A stretch of DNA of 64,000 nt from positions 1 to 64,000 of the forward strand of contig NZ_BMML01000020.1 in assembly GCF_014645815.1 (NCBI RefSeq), written 5' to 3'. The stretch comes from Streptomyces fuscichromogenes (GTDB taxonomy: Bacteria; Actinomycetota; Actinomycetes; Streptomycetales; Streptomycetaceae). Both the position numbers and the translations under genes were made by a program. Shown here piece after piece: positions 9,243 through 17,107 of this stretch. How positions within the stretch are numbered: position 1 is the stretch's first letter; every line of letters starts with the position of its first letter. The notes below the pieces were generated by a model. The model was not told where the DNA came from, made no database searches, and was given only the letters and a program-made list of their open reading frames with translations.

Positions 9243-10051
9243 TGCGGATCACACGAGTGTTGAGCGCCGCCCTGCTGGCGGTGGGCGTTGCGGCGGGTCC
9301 GGCGGTCGCCGACTCCTCCCCTTCCCCGAGCGCCTCTTCGGACAGTGACGCGCCCACCCAGGCGGGCACGTCCTTCCGTACGGCGACCGAGATCGACCAG
9401 GGCCAGCAGGCTACGGCCAGCGGATCGACCGGTGACTACCTGTACTGGTCCTTCCCGGCCGACGCCGGCCAGCGCCCCGACGTCAGGGCGACGGTGAAGC
9501 TGCCCGACTCGCACGCGGCGCAGACCTGGCAGCTCGACGTGTACGACGGGCTGCGGCGCCGGCAGGCCTGTCAGTACGGCGCGCAGACCCGCACGGCCGC
9601 GCAGGGCACCGCCTCGGTGGAGCTGGCCTGCGTGATGCGTACCGTCCGGGCCTGGTCGGAGCCGTGGGCGAACGACCCGCTGCCCGGCACGTACTACATC
9701 CGGCTGACGGTGGTGGACCTGACGTCGGCCGACCTCGGTCAGCCGGTGAGTGCCGAGCTGAAGGTGGGCTCCAAGGACATCGGCGGCGCGGCGGCGGTGG
9801 ACGGCTCGCTGGCGAAGCCGCTGGTGCCCGGGATCGCGGTCAGGTCCGAGTCGGACGAGGACAGTTCGTCGTCGACGAAGTCGGCGGTGCTGTCCTCCAT
9901 CGAGCCCGACGACGGCTGGTCCTCCGGCTGGTGGACCGACCGCTGGGTGTGGACCGGCATCGGCGGCGTACTGGCCGCGCTGGCGGGCATCGGCGGGTAC
10001 GCGCTGACGCGCGGGCACGGCCGGCCGCGGCGGGTGCCGCCGGGCGCCTGA
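9242..10051 (+). CDS. Secreted single-pass membrane protein, partner of the VWA protein
   Basis: 269 residues. Cleavable signal peptide (ending near PAVADSS), a Ser/Pro-rich segment, then a beta-rich extracellular domain with WSFPADAGQRPDV and GTYYIRLTVVD, resembling the C-terminal halves of VWA-type surface proteins. An acidic Ser-rich stretch (SDEDSSSSTK) precedes a C-terminal transmembrane helix (WTGIGGVLAALAGIGGYALT) and a basic tail. The start overlaps the stop of the VWA gene, which decides the start codon. Function unknown; the pairing suggests a two-part cell-surface complex. Confidence 0.75.
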   Translation: MRITRVLSAALLAVGVAAGPAVADSSPSPSASSDSDAPTQAGTSFRTATEIDQGQQATASGSTGDYLYWSFPADAGQRPDVRATVKLPDSHAAQTWQLDVYDGLRRRQACQYGAQTRTAAQGTASVELACVMRTVRAWSEPWANDPLPGTYYIRLTVVDLTSADLGQPVSAELKVGSKDIGGAAAVDGSLAKPLVPGIAVRSESDEDSSSSTKSAVLSSIEPDDGWSSGWWTDRWVWTGIGGVLAALAGIGGYALTRGHGRPRRVPPGA

Positions 10052-10173
10052 CCCCGTTCGCCCACTCGCCCACTCGCCCACCCGACCCGGTCACCCGAGA
10101 AGTCGAAGTCCGGGGTGGCGGCCAGTTGCCGCGCCACCCCGGAGTCGGCCGGGCCGACGGCTCAGGCCCGGTC

Positions 10174-10800
10174 TCACGCCTCCCGGAGCGCCTTGGCCGG
10201 CGTGCCGTCCCCCGTCACCGTCACCCGCCCCGCCCTCACCGCGTCCGGCAGTGTCAACTCGCCCCGGGCCAGGGCGGTACCGGTCTCCGTGTCGAGCAGC
10301 AGCCGGGCGTCCGGCTCCCGCGGTGCCGGGCCGTCGCCGTACACCGGGCCGTCCTCGGCACCGACGTGGAGGTGGAAGTGCCCCTCCCCCAGCCGCACTT
10401 CGACGAGTCCCGCGCCCTCCAGGGCCCGCAGCAGAGGCAGTGCGAACCAGTGCGCGCGCACCGCGTCGGTGGGCCTGCGCTCGCCCAGCTCCGGCTCCCC
10501 CCATCTGCCCAGCGCCTGCAGCACCGGCAGCAACTCGCGCCCCCGATCGGTGAGTTCGTAGACGTACGCCGCGGCCGGCGGGGGCAGCCGCCGCCTGGTG
10601 GTGATCCCGTCCCGCTCCATGTCCTTGAGCCGGGAGGCGAGGACGTCCGTGCTCACCCCCGGCAGATCCGCGTGCAGGTCCGTGTAGCGGCGGGGACCGG
10701 CGAACAGTTCCCGGACGATCAGCAGGGTCCAGCGGTCGCCGACGACGTCGAGGGCGCGCGCCGCGGAACAGTACTGGTCGTAGCTTCGGCGAGGTGACAT
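10174..10800 (-). CDS. HxlR-family regulator with a C-terminal extension
   Basis: 208 residues. The first ~110 residues are a HxlR winged helix: YCSAARALDVVGDRWTLLIV, then GVSTDVLASRLKDMERDGI as recognition part and a YELTDRGREL wing. About 100 further residues follow (HFHLHVGAEDGPVYG, ARGELTLPDAVRAGRVTVTG), which look like an SCP2-type ligand-binding fold seen in longer HxlR proteins. ATG 10800 was chosen over the in-frame ATG at 10821; neither has a clear Shine-Dalgarno. It diverges from the AlaA-like aminotransferase across a palindrome-rich region, so it may regulate itself and that gene. Confidence 0.75.
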   Translation of the reverse strand: MSPRRSYDQYCSAARALDVVGDRWTLLIVRELFAGPRRYTDLHADLPGVSTDVLASRLKDMERDGITTRRRLPPPAAAYVYELTDRGRELLPVLQALGRWGEPELGERRPTDAVRAHWFALPLLRALEGAGLVEVRLGEGHFHLHVGAEDGPVYGDGPAPREPDARLLLDTETGTALARGELTLPDAVRAGRVTVTGDGTPAKALREA

Positions 10801-10815
10801 GCGACGCAGTCTAGA

Positions 10816-10857
10816 CAACATGTTGGACTTTCCAAGCTCCTACTTGGTAAAACCAAG
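10816..10857. promoter_or_regulatory. Candidate HxlR operator cluster
   Basis: Between the divergent genes lie a perfect 10-bp palindrome CAACATGTTG (10816-10825) and an inverted repeat CTTGGT-AAA-ACCAAG (10843-10857). A further CCAAG half site at 10832-10836 can pair with the CTTGG at 10843-10847. Repeated CCAAG/CTTGG half sites are what a dimeric winged-helix repressor would use. Binding is inferred. Confidence 0.5.
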
Positions 10858-10881
10858 CAACACGAGTTTCCGGAGGGGCGC

Positions 10882-12090
10882 ATGGAGTTCCGGCAGTCCA
10901 ACAAGCTCAGCGAGGTCTGTTACGAGATCCGCGGACCGGTGATCGAGCACGCCAACGCGCTGGAGGAGGCGGGCCACAGCGTGCTGCGCCTGAACACCGG
11001 CAACCCCGCGCTGTTCGGCTTCGAGGCGCCGGAGGAGATCCTCCAGGACATGATCCGGATGCTCCCGCAGGCACACGGCTACACCGACTCGCGTGGCATC
11101 CTCTCGGCCCGCCGGGCCGTCGCCCAGCGCTACCAGACCCTGGGTCTGGAGGTCGGCGTCGACGACGTCTTCCTCGGCAACGGCGTCTCGGAGCTGGTCT
11201 CCATGGCCGTACAGGCGCTGGTCGAGGACGGCGACGAGATCCTCATCCCCGCCCCCGACTTCCCGCTCTGGACGGCGGTGACCACCCTCGCCGGCGGCAA
11301 GGCGGTGCACTACCTCTGCGACGAGCAGGCCGAGTGGTACCCGGACCTGGCCGACATGGAGTCGAAGATCACCGACCGCACCAAGGCCGTGGTCGTCATC
11401 AACCCGAACAACCCGACCGGCGCGGTGTACCCCGAGGAGATCCTGGAGGGCATCCTCGACCTGGCCCGCCGGCACGGTCTGATGGTCTTCGCGGACGAGA
11501 TCTACGACCAGATCCTGTACGACGACGCCGTCCACCACTCCACCGCGGCGCTCGCCCCCGACCTGGTCGTCCTCACCTTCTGCGGCCTCTCCAAGACCTA
11601 CCGGGTGGCCGGCTTCCGCTCGGGCTGGATGGTCGTCACCGGCCCCAGGCAGCACGCCAAGGACTACCTGGAGGGCCTCACCATGCTGGCCTCCATGCGG
11701 CTGTGCGCCAACGCCCCCGCCCAGTACGCCATCCAGGCCGCGCTCGGCGGCCGCCAGTCCATCCGCGAACTCGTCACCCCCGGCGGCCGGTTGTACGAGC
11801 AGCGCAACGTGGCCTGGGAGAAGCTCAACGAGATCCCCGGCGTCTCGTGCGTCAAACCGAAGGGCGCCCTCTACGCCTTCGCGCGCATCGACCCCAAGGT
11901 CCACCCGATCCACGACGACGAGAGGTTCGTCCTGGACCTGCTGCTCCAGGAGAAGATCCAGGTCGTCCAGGGCACCGGCTTCAACTGGCCCGCCCCCGAC
12001 CACTTCCGCATCCTCACCCTCCCGCACGCGGAGACCCTGGAGACGGCGATCGGCCGGATCGGGCGGTTCCTGAGCGGCTATCGGCAGTAG
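10882..12090 (+). CDS. PLP-dependent aminotransferase, AlaA-like
   Basis: 402 residues from ATG 10882 with a strong CCGGAGGGG site. Fold-type I aminotransferase: RLNTGNPALFGF at the N-terminus (as in AlaA alanine aminotransferases), NPNNPTGAVY in the middle, ADEIYDQILYD for the cofactor Asp/Tyr, and the PLP lysine in GLSKTYRVAGFRSGWM near residue 238. RILTLPHAETLE carries the C-terminal substrate-carboxylate Arg region. Most likely converts glutamate plus pyruvate to alanine and 2-oxoglutarate. The start codon lies just past the palindromic region shared with the HxlR gene. Confidence 0.85.
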   Translation: MEFRQSNKLSEVCYEIRGPVIEHANALEEAGHSVLRLNTGNPALFGFEAPEEILQDMIRMLPQAHGYTDSRGILSARRAVAQRYQTLGLEVGVDDVFLGNGVSELVSMAVQALVEDGDEILIPAPDFPLWTAVTTLAGGKAVHYLCDEQAEWYPDLADMESKITDRTKAVVVINPNNPTGAVYPEEILEGILDLARRHGLMVFADEIYDQILYDDAVHHSTAALAPDLVVLTFCGLSKTYRVAGFRSGWMVVTGPRQHAKDYLEGLTMLASMRLCANAPAQYAIQAALGGRQSIRELVTPGGRLYEQRNVAWEKLNEIPGVSCVKPKGALYAFARIDPKVHPIHDDERFVLDLLLQEKIQVVQGTGFNWPAPDHFRILTLPHAETLETAIGRIGRFLSGYRQ

Positions 12091-12132
12091 CCGTGGGGTG
12101 GTCGCCGGGGGCCGTCCGGGTATGCCCTCCCC

Positions 12133-12663
12133 ATGACCCAGCGCCCGCTGCTCCTCCTCGACGTCGACGGCCCGCTGAACCCCTTCCGGGCCCGGTTCCT
12201 GCGGCACCGCGGGTATGTGACCCGCAGGCTGCGCCCCGCCGAGTGGTCCGCCCGCCAGCGGCCCGGCTCCCGCGCGCTGCGCCGGGGGCTGCGGGTGCGG
12301 CTGCATCCGGGGCACGGGGCCCGGCTGCTCGCGCTGCCGTACGAGCCGGCCTGGGCCACCACCTGGATGCACGAGGCCAACGAGATGATCGGGCCGGTCG
12401 TCGGGCTGCCCGAACTGCCCGTCATCGAGTTTCCGGAGCTGTTCGCGAAGGACCCGGACGGCCTCTACTGGAAGACCCGGACCGTCGTGGCGTGGGCGGC
12501 CGGGCGGCCGTTCGCGTGGGTGGACGACATGGTCACCGAACTCGACGTCCGCCATGTCGCCGAGCACCACGACGGCCCCGCGCTGCTCCTTCCGGTGGAC
12601 CCGCGGCACGGTCTGCGGGCGCGTGAGTTCGCCGAACTGGAGCGCTGGGCTCTTAGCCTCTGA
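12133..12663 (+). CDS. HAD-like domain protein
   Basis: 176 residues. The N-terminus has LLLLDVDGPLNPF (residues about 6-18), the DxDG phosphatase/HAD motif with nucleophile and acid Asp. VDDMVTELDVRH further on fits the second acidic motif. The region between is short, so there is little cap domain. Related Streptomyces proteins are annotated only as HAD-domain or hypothetical. The stop is three bases before the next ATG, so it is probably co-transcribed with the histidine phosphatase. Confidence 0.65.
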   Translation: MTQRPLLLLDVDGPLNPFRARFLRHRGYVTRRLRPAEWSARQRPGSRALRRGLRVRLHPGHGARLLALPYEPAWATTWMHEANEMIGPVVGLPELPVIEFPELFAKDPDGLYWKTRTVVAWAAGRPFAWVDDMVTELDVRHVAEHHDGPALLLPVDPRHGLRAREFAELERWALSL

Positions 12664-12666
12664 CGT

Positions 12667-13266
12667 ATGGCTGATGTCTTTCTCGTCCGGCACGGCGAGA
12701 CCGAGTGGTCGCGGTCCGGACGGCATACCGGGTGGACCGACGTGCCGCTCACCGAGCACGGCAGGGACGAGGCGCGGCGGCTGGTGCCGTTGATCCGCTC
12801 GCACCGCATCGGCGCCGTCTTCGTCAGCCCGCTCCAGCGGGCCCGCGAGACCGCCGAGCTGATCGGGGTGCCCGAGGCCCGGGTGGACGCCGACCTGCGG
12901 GAGTGGGACTACGGCGGCTACGAGGGCGTGACCACCGTGGAGATCCAGCGCACCCGGCCGGGCTGGTTCCTCTTCAGGGACGGGGTCGCGCCCGGTCCGC
13001 CGGAGCATCCCGGGGAGACCCCGGAGCAGGTCGGGGAGCGGGCCGACCGGATGCTGGCCAAGGTGGGGGCGGCCCTCGCCAGCACGGAAGGGGTCGTGCT
13101 GCTGGTCGCCCACGGCCACTTCCTGCGCGTCCTGACCGCCCGTCGCCTCGGTCTGCCGCCCTCCGCCGGGGCCCTCTTCCAGCTGGCGACCGGGACCCTG
13201 TGCCGGCTGGGCACCGAGCACGAACGGCCGGTGATCGCGGGCTGGAACATCCGGCCGGGCGAGTAG
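12667..13266 (+). CDS. Histidine phosphatase (phosphoglycerate-mutase-like)
   Basis: 199 residues. The RHG motif is at residues 8-14 (RHGETEW), followed by GRHTGWTDVPLTEHGRDEA, the typical branch-2-like N-terminal pattern. The second catalytic His lies in LLVAHGHFLRVL near residue 146. The protein should carry a phospho-His intermediate. The family ranges from sugar phosphate to nucleotide phosphatases, and the substrate cannot be told. It starts three bases after the HAD gene stop with no obvious Shine-Dalgarno, suggesting translational coupling. Confidence 0.8.
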   Translation: MADVFLVRHGETEWSRSGRHTGWTDVPLTEHGRDEARRLVPLIRSHRIGAVFVSPLQRARETAELIGVPEARVDADLREWDYGGYEGVTTVEIQRTRPGWFLFRDGVAPGPPEHPGETPEQVGERADRMLAKVGAALASTEGVVLLVAHGHFLRVLTARRLGLPPSAGALFQLATGTLCRLGTEHERPVIAGWNIRPGE

Positions 13267-13355
13267 CCGGACCGCGTTGTCGGACCCCGGTCGTAGGCTT
13301 CGGACAGGCCGCCCGTCAGGCGGTCGCGGACCACGGACCACCGGGGAGGAGCACC

Positions 13356-14000
13356 ATGACCCGACCGCCCACCGCCGCGCAGCGACGGGTCGTCGACGCC
13401 GCCGACCCGGTGACCGGACGGCTGCGGGGCACGGCGGCGCAGCTGGCGGCGCTGGTCGGGCGCGGGCTCGCCTTCCGGCACCCGCGGCCGCCGCACGACC
13501 ACTTCCTGACACCGGCGGGACACCGGCTGCGGGAGACACCCGCGCGGCCCCCGGCGGCCGCCGGAACCCCGACCCGGACGGACACCCGGGCGGAACCGGA
13601 CGGCGTCTTCGCGGCGCGCGTCGGCGGCGAGGAGGCCGTCGGCACCGGGCCCGCCCGCGCCCGTGAGGTGCACAGCGCCTGGCAGGGCCTGCTCGAACTG
13701 CGCCGGATGACCAATCCCGACGGCGCCACGGACCGGCCGTGCGGCTGGGAGCGGGCACATCTGGTGCGGGCCGCCGCGCTCGCCCTGGAGGCCGCCGGGC
13801 AGCCGCCCGAGGGGCCGGACAGCCCCGGGTACCGGGTGCGGGGCACCCCGCAGCCGGAGGCCGTCGCGGTGCACGCCCCGGCCGGCGAGCCGCTGCGGGC
13901 GTGCGCGGCCACCCTGGAGCGGGCGGGCTGGCAGGTCGGCGAGTACACGGATCCCCGCGGCAGAACGCGCTATCTGCTGGCTTCGCCGCGCCGGGTGTGA
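13356..14000 (+). CDS. Conserved hypothetical protein
   Basis: 214 residues from ATG 13356 with GGGGAGGA at good spacing. No catalytic motif recognised. It begins like a small helical DNA- or protein-binding segment (AAQRRVVDAADPVTGRLRGT) and has a low-complexity Thr/Pro/Ala linker around residues 60-85. A more ordered C-terminal half follows (ERAHLVRAAALALEAAG; ATLERAGWQVGEYTD). It may be an actinobacterial orphan; the strong ribosome-binding site and clean codon use support that it is expressed. Confidence 0.6.
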   Translation: MTRPPTAAQRRVVDAADPVTGRLRGTAAQLAALVGRGLAFRHPRPPHDHFLTPAGHRLRETPARPPAAAGTPTRTDTRAEPDGVFAARVGGEEAVGTGPARAREVHSAWQGLLELRRMTNPDGATDRPCGWERAHLVRAAALALEAAGQPPEGPDSPGYRVRGTPQPEAVAVHAPAGEPLRACAATLERAGWQVGEYTDPRGRTRYLLASPRRV

Positions 14001-14057
14001 CGGGCGTGCCAGGATGCCGGCAAAGGATCAGTGCGCCGTACACGAGAAGGGGAAGTC

Positions 14058-14480
14058 GTGAGCGAACCGTATTCCGTCCGGGTGACCGTCCGTGGCTACG
14101 AGACCGATGTGCAGGGCCACCTGAACCAGGCGGTGTACATCAACTACGCCGAGCACGCCCGCTGGTCGCTGCTCCGTTCGGCCGGGATCAGCCAGACCCG
14201 GTTAGTGGGCCGGGGGGTCGGCCCGGTGGCGCTGGAGACGACGATCCGGTACCGGCGGGAGCTGCTCGCCGGTGACGAGGTCGACGTGACCTGCGCGTTC
14301 GAGTGGGGTGGCGGCAGGACGTTCCGGATGCTCCAGGAGATCGTCAAGGCGGACGGCACGCTGGCCGCCGAGGTCGAGGCGGTGGGCGGACTGCTGGACC
14401 TGAAGGCCCGGAAGCTGGTCGCCGACCCGCGCGCGATCTTCAAGGAACTCGTCACGGACCCGGAGCTGTTCGGGTTCTGA
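14058..14480 (+). CDS. Hotdog-fold acyl-CoA thioesterase
   Basis: 140 residues from GTG 14058 with a GAAGGGGAAG site. 4HBT-type thioesterase: YETDVQGHLNQAVYINYAEHARW holds the Asp and the substrate-binding helix, and TTIRYRRELLAGDEVDV the central strands. It hydrolyses a small acyl-CoA or related thioester; substrate unknown. Leu codon 49 is TTA (14202-14204), the rare codon read by bldA tRNA in Streptomyces, so translation may depend on development. Confidence 0.8.
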   Translation: MSEPYSVRVTVRGYETDVQGHLNQAVYINYAEHARWSLLRSAGISQTRLVGRGVGPVALETTIRYRRELLAGDEVDVTCAFEWGGGRTFRMLQEIVKADGTLAAEVEAVGGLLDLKARKLVADPRAIFKELVTDPELFGF

Positions 14481-14510
14481 GCGGCGGCGGGCCGGCCGGC
14501 TCCGGTCCGG

Positions 14511-14912
14511 CTAGGCGTCCAGCAGTTCGGGCCGGTGCTCGGCGTCGTAGGCCGCCCGCGCCTTTGCGATGTGCCCGCGGTTGCGCTCGGCCCAGTCGGT
14601 CAGCCGCTGCAGGGTGCCGGGCAACTCCAGCGCCATCGGGGTGAGTCCGTACTCCACCCGTGGGGGCACGGTCGGATGCACGGTGCGGGTCACCAGTCCG
14701 TCGCGCTCCAGGTTGCGCAGGGTGAGGGTCAGCATCCGGCGGCTGATGCCGTCGATACCGCGCTCCAGCTCGGTGAAGCGCATGGGCCCGTGCGAGGCCG
14801 CGACCAGGATCTGGACGCTCCACTTGCCGGCCACCCGGTCGAGAACCTCACGGACCGGGCACGGGTGCGCGTCCACCACCCGGACGGTCGCATCGGTGTT
14901 CCGCTGGGACAT
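14511..14912 (-). CDS. HxlR-family transcriptional regulator
   Basis: 133 residues, the normal family length. [19 protein letters not shown] is the typical HxlR opening with its single N-terminal Cys, followed by [19 protein letters not shown], the recognition helix and the [10 protein letters not shown] wing. Cys oxidation is the sensing step in some relatives (YodB, HypR); only the Cys is seen here. The gene is divergent from nothing nearby; its likely target is itself through the palindrome just upstream, or the NmrA-like gene in the same direction. Confidence 0.8.
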   Translation of the reverse strand: MSQRNTDATVRVVDAHPCPVREVLDRVAGKWSVQILVAASHGPMRFTELERGIDGISRRMLTLTLRNLERDGLVTRTVHPTVPPRVEYGLTPMALELPGTLQRLTDWAERNRGHIAKARAAYDAEHRPELLDA

Positions 14913-14936
14913 CGATCCGCCTCCTCACGTCTCCCC

Positions 14937-14953
14937 CATGGTCACTCACCATG
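14937..14953. promoter_or_regulatory. Candidate HxlR autoregulatory operator
   Basis: CATGGT-CACTC-ACCATG is a perfect 6-bp inverted repeat with a 5-bp spacer, 24 bases upstream of the HxlR start codon. Size and position fit an autorepression site. It has no sequence likeness to the CTTGGT/ACCAAG repeats at 10843. Confidence 0.5.
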
Positions 14954-15005
14954 AACGACGCCGCAGATCGTGGGCCCGCCCCGGCGAGGGCGCCGCGACC
15001 GGGCC

Positions 15006-15860
15006 TCAGCCCGTCCCGAAGAGGCCCTTGTTGTCCGCGGCCCAGGCCCGGAAGGTCCGGGGCGGGCGGCCCAGCACCTCGGTCACGTCCTCGGTGAGCA
15101 CCGCGTTGCCCCCGGCGCGCACGAACGCCAGGCCGGTCAGGGCGCTCTCCGCCCGGGTCTCGTCCATGCCCCAGGCCGTGCGGAGGAAGTCACGGCTCTG
15201 GTCCGGGGACAGGTCCCGGGTCGGGACCGGGCGGTGCAGGACCTCGGCGAGTACCGCCGCCTGGCCGGGGACGCTGATCGCCTCGGGACCGGTCAGGGTG
15301 TACGTGCGCCCGGCGTGCCCGTCGTCGAGCAGGGCCCGCACCGCCACCGCGGCGATGTCGCGCGGGTCGATCACGCCGGACGCGCCGTCCCCGGTCATGT
15401 TGGGCACCGGCTCGCCCGCGCGCAGGGCCGGCAGCCAGGTCAGCGTGTTGGAGGCGAACGACGACGGCCGCAGCACCGTCCAGGCGAGCCCGCTGTCCCG
15501 CACGGCCCGCTCGCCGGCCACGTGCCACGACCCGGACGGACCGGAGTCGGGGTCGCCGGTGGCGATGGCGGAGAGCTTCACGACCCGGTCGGCGCCCGCG
15601 GCCCGCGCCGCGGCGACCAGTGCCGCGTCCTGTCCCTCGTCGGGGCCGGGCGGCCGGAGCAGGAACACGGCCGTCACCCCGGCCAGCGCGGCGTCCAGGG
15701 ACGCGGGGTCGCCGTAGTCCCCGCGCACCACCTCCACCCCGGCGTCCGCCCGCGCCCGCGCCGGGTCGCGGGTGAGCGCGCGCACCTTCGCACCACGCCC
15801 GGCCAGTTGTCGTACGACGTCGCTTCCGATGGTGCCCGTGGCACCCGTCACCAGAATCAT
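15006..15860 (-). CDS. NmrA-like NAD(P)-binding protein (atypical SDR)
   Basis: 284 residues from ATG 15860. The nucleotide-binding motif GATGTIG is at residues 5-11 (MILVTGATGTIGS), followed by RALTRDPARA, an NADP-preferring pattern, and TVLRPSSFASN in place of the classic Tyr-x-x-x-Lys. This is typical of NmrA / quinone-reductase-2-like proteins (QorB family), which sense or reduce small quinones. Divergent from an AraC-type regulator 102 bases away, which may control it. Confidence 0.8.
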   Translation of the reverse strand: MILVTGATGTIGSDVVRQLAGRGAKVRALTRDPARARADAGVEVVRGDYGDPASLDAALAGVTAVFLLRPPGPDEGQDAALVAAARAAGADRVVKLSAIATGDPDSGPSGSWHVAGERAVRDSGLAWTVLRPSSFASNTLTWLPALRAGEPVPNMTGDGASGVIDPRDIAAVAVRALLDDGHAGRTYTLTGPEAISVPGQAAVLAEVLHRPVPTRDLSPDQSRDFLRTAWGMDETRAESALTGLAFVRAGGNAVLTEDVTEVLGRPPRTFRAWAADNKGLFGTG

Positions 15861-15962
15861 GGGGTCCACGATGGGCCCGCCGGGGTGCCCGGCTCTTGGA
15901 AATTCCGGCACGGCCGGTCCGCCCGGACGGCGGGGCCGGTCGCCTACGGTGGAGGGGTGCCG

Positions 15963-16754
15963 ATGACCATCGCCGAGCCGCTCGCGACCACCCCCGACGC
16001 GCTGCGCCCCTGGGTCGCCGAGGTGCGGACCATGGCCTTCGCCGACCCGCCCGAGGGGACGTTCGTCCAACTGCCGGACGCGGGCACCAGGGTGGTGCTG
16101 CGGGTGACCGGGGACGGGCGGCGGGACGTGCTGGCCGTCGGGCCGCGGGTGCGGGCCGCCTATCACGTGGGGAAGGCCCATATCGCCTGTGTGGAGCTGC
16201 GGCTCGCGCCGGGTGCGGCCAGGCCCCTGCTGGGTGTTCCGGCCGCCGGACTGGTCGGCCGGGTGGTGCCGCTGGACGCGCTGCCGGACGGGGTGGCCCG
16301 CCGGTTCGCGCGTGAGGTGCGATGGCTGGACCCGCGGGCGGCGCTGCCGCGCATCGCCGAGGTGCTTCCCGGACTGCTGTCGGAGCGGACGGACCCGGCC
16401 CGGACGGAGCTGCTGCGGGCCGGTGTCGACGCGCTGTCCGTGCGGCTGGACCGGACGCCCGCGCAGGTGCGGGACGTGGCCCGGGAACTGGCCGTCAGCG
16501 AGCGCCAGTTGCGGAACCTGTTCGCCGACGGCGTCGGTGTCTCCCCGAAGCACTACGCCCGGATCGACCGCGTCCGCACCGTCGCCGCCCGGGCGGGCAG
16601 CACCGGCTGGTCCGAACTGGCCGCCGCCACCGGCTACTTCGACCAGTCGCACATGACGACCGACTTCCGGGCCCTGATGGGGGTACCGCCCCGCTCGTTC
16701 TTCACCGGCCGCCTGCCCGCGACCACCCCGTGCCAGGCGATCCGACAGCCCTGA
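15963..16754 (+). CDS. AraC-family regulator
   Basis: 263 residues from ATG 15963, preceded by GTGGAGGGG. The N-terminal ~150 residues are a sensor of the type seen in DUF6597-like AraC proteins (FVQLPDAGTRVVLRVTG). The C-terminal helix-turn-helix pair has LAVSERQLRNLFADGVGVSPKHY and then ATGYFDQSHMTTDFRALMGV with PPRSFF, as in AraC/XylS DNA-binding domains. Divergent from the NmrA-like oxidoreductase, the likely target. Confidence 0.8.
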   Translation: MTIAEPLATTPDALRPWVAEVRTMAFADPPEGTFVQLPDAGTRVVLRVTGDGRRDVLAVGPRVRAAYHVGKAHIACVELRLAPGAARPLLGVPAAGLVGRVVPLDALPDGVARRFAREVRWLDPRAALPRIAEVLPGLLSERTDPARTELLRAGVDALSVRLDRTPAQVRDVARELAVSERQLRNLFADGVGVSPKHYARIDRVRTVAARAGSTGWSELAAATGYFDQSHMTTDFRALMGVPPRSFFTGRLPATTPCQAIRQP

Positions 16755-17107
16755 CCCCCAACGCACGCTCGCGGTCCCACCTGCCGGGCGTACCCCCTTC
16801 CCGCAGTACCGTCATGCGCGCCGTGCCGGACGCGGCGCGGCCGCCACCCGGTCGCCCGGGGCCGGAGGCCGTCGGGAGCAGGGGGACGCCGATCAGGGTG
16901 ACGAGCGGGTCGGCGACGATCACCACACCGCAGATGACCCGCAGGGTGGGTGATCGGGGTCGTGCGGGACGGTGGCCGGTCCCGGGCGGGCGCCGGCGTG
17001 GCGCGCGCCCGGGAGGCGGCCGCCGTGGACCCCGCTCGGGTCCACGGCCACCGACCTGGAGCCGTCCCTCCCGGCCGGAGCTCAAGTGCCGTAAAGAAAA
17101 GGGGGGT
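16755..17107. other. Gene-poor gap
   Basis: No convincing gene. The minus strand contains a hydrophobic stretch reading ICGVVIVADPLVTLIGVPLL around 16880-16940 inside a low-complexity frame. It might be the residue of a membrane protein but has no recognisable start or family. Confidence 0.4.

Noticed and set aside
16702-17085. 127-codon minus-strand frame in the gap before the 8-oxoguanine deaminase
   Set aside because: Only one hydrophobic stretch; the rest is Arg/Pro/Gly filler and it overlaps the end of the AraC gene.
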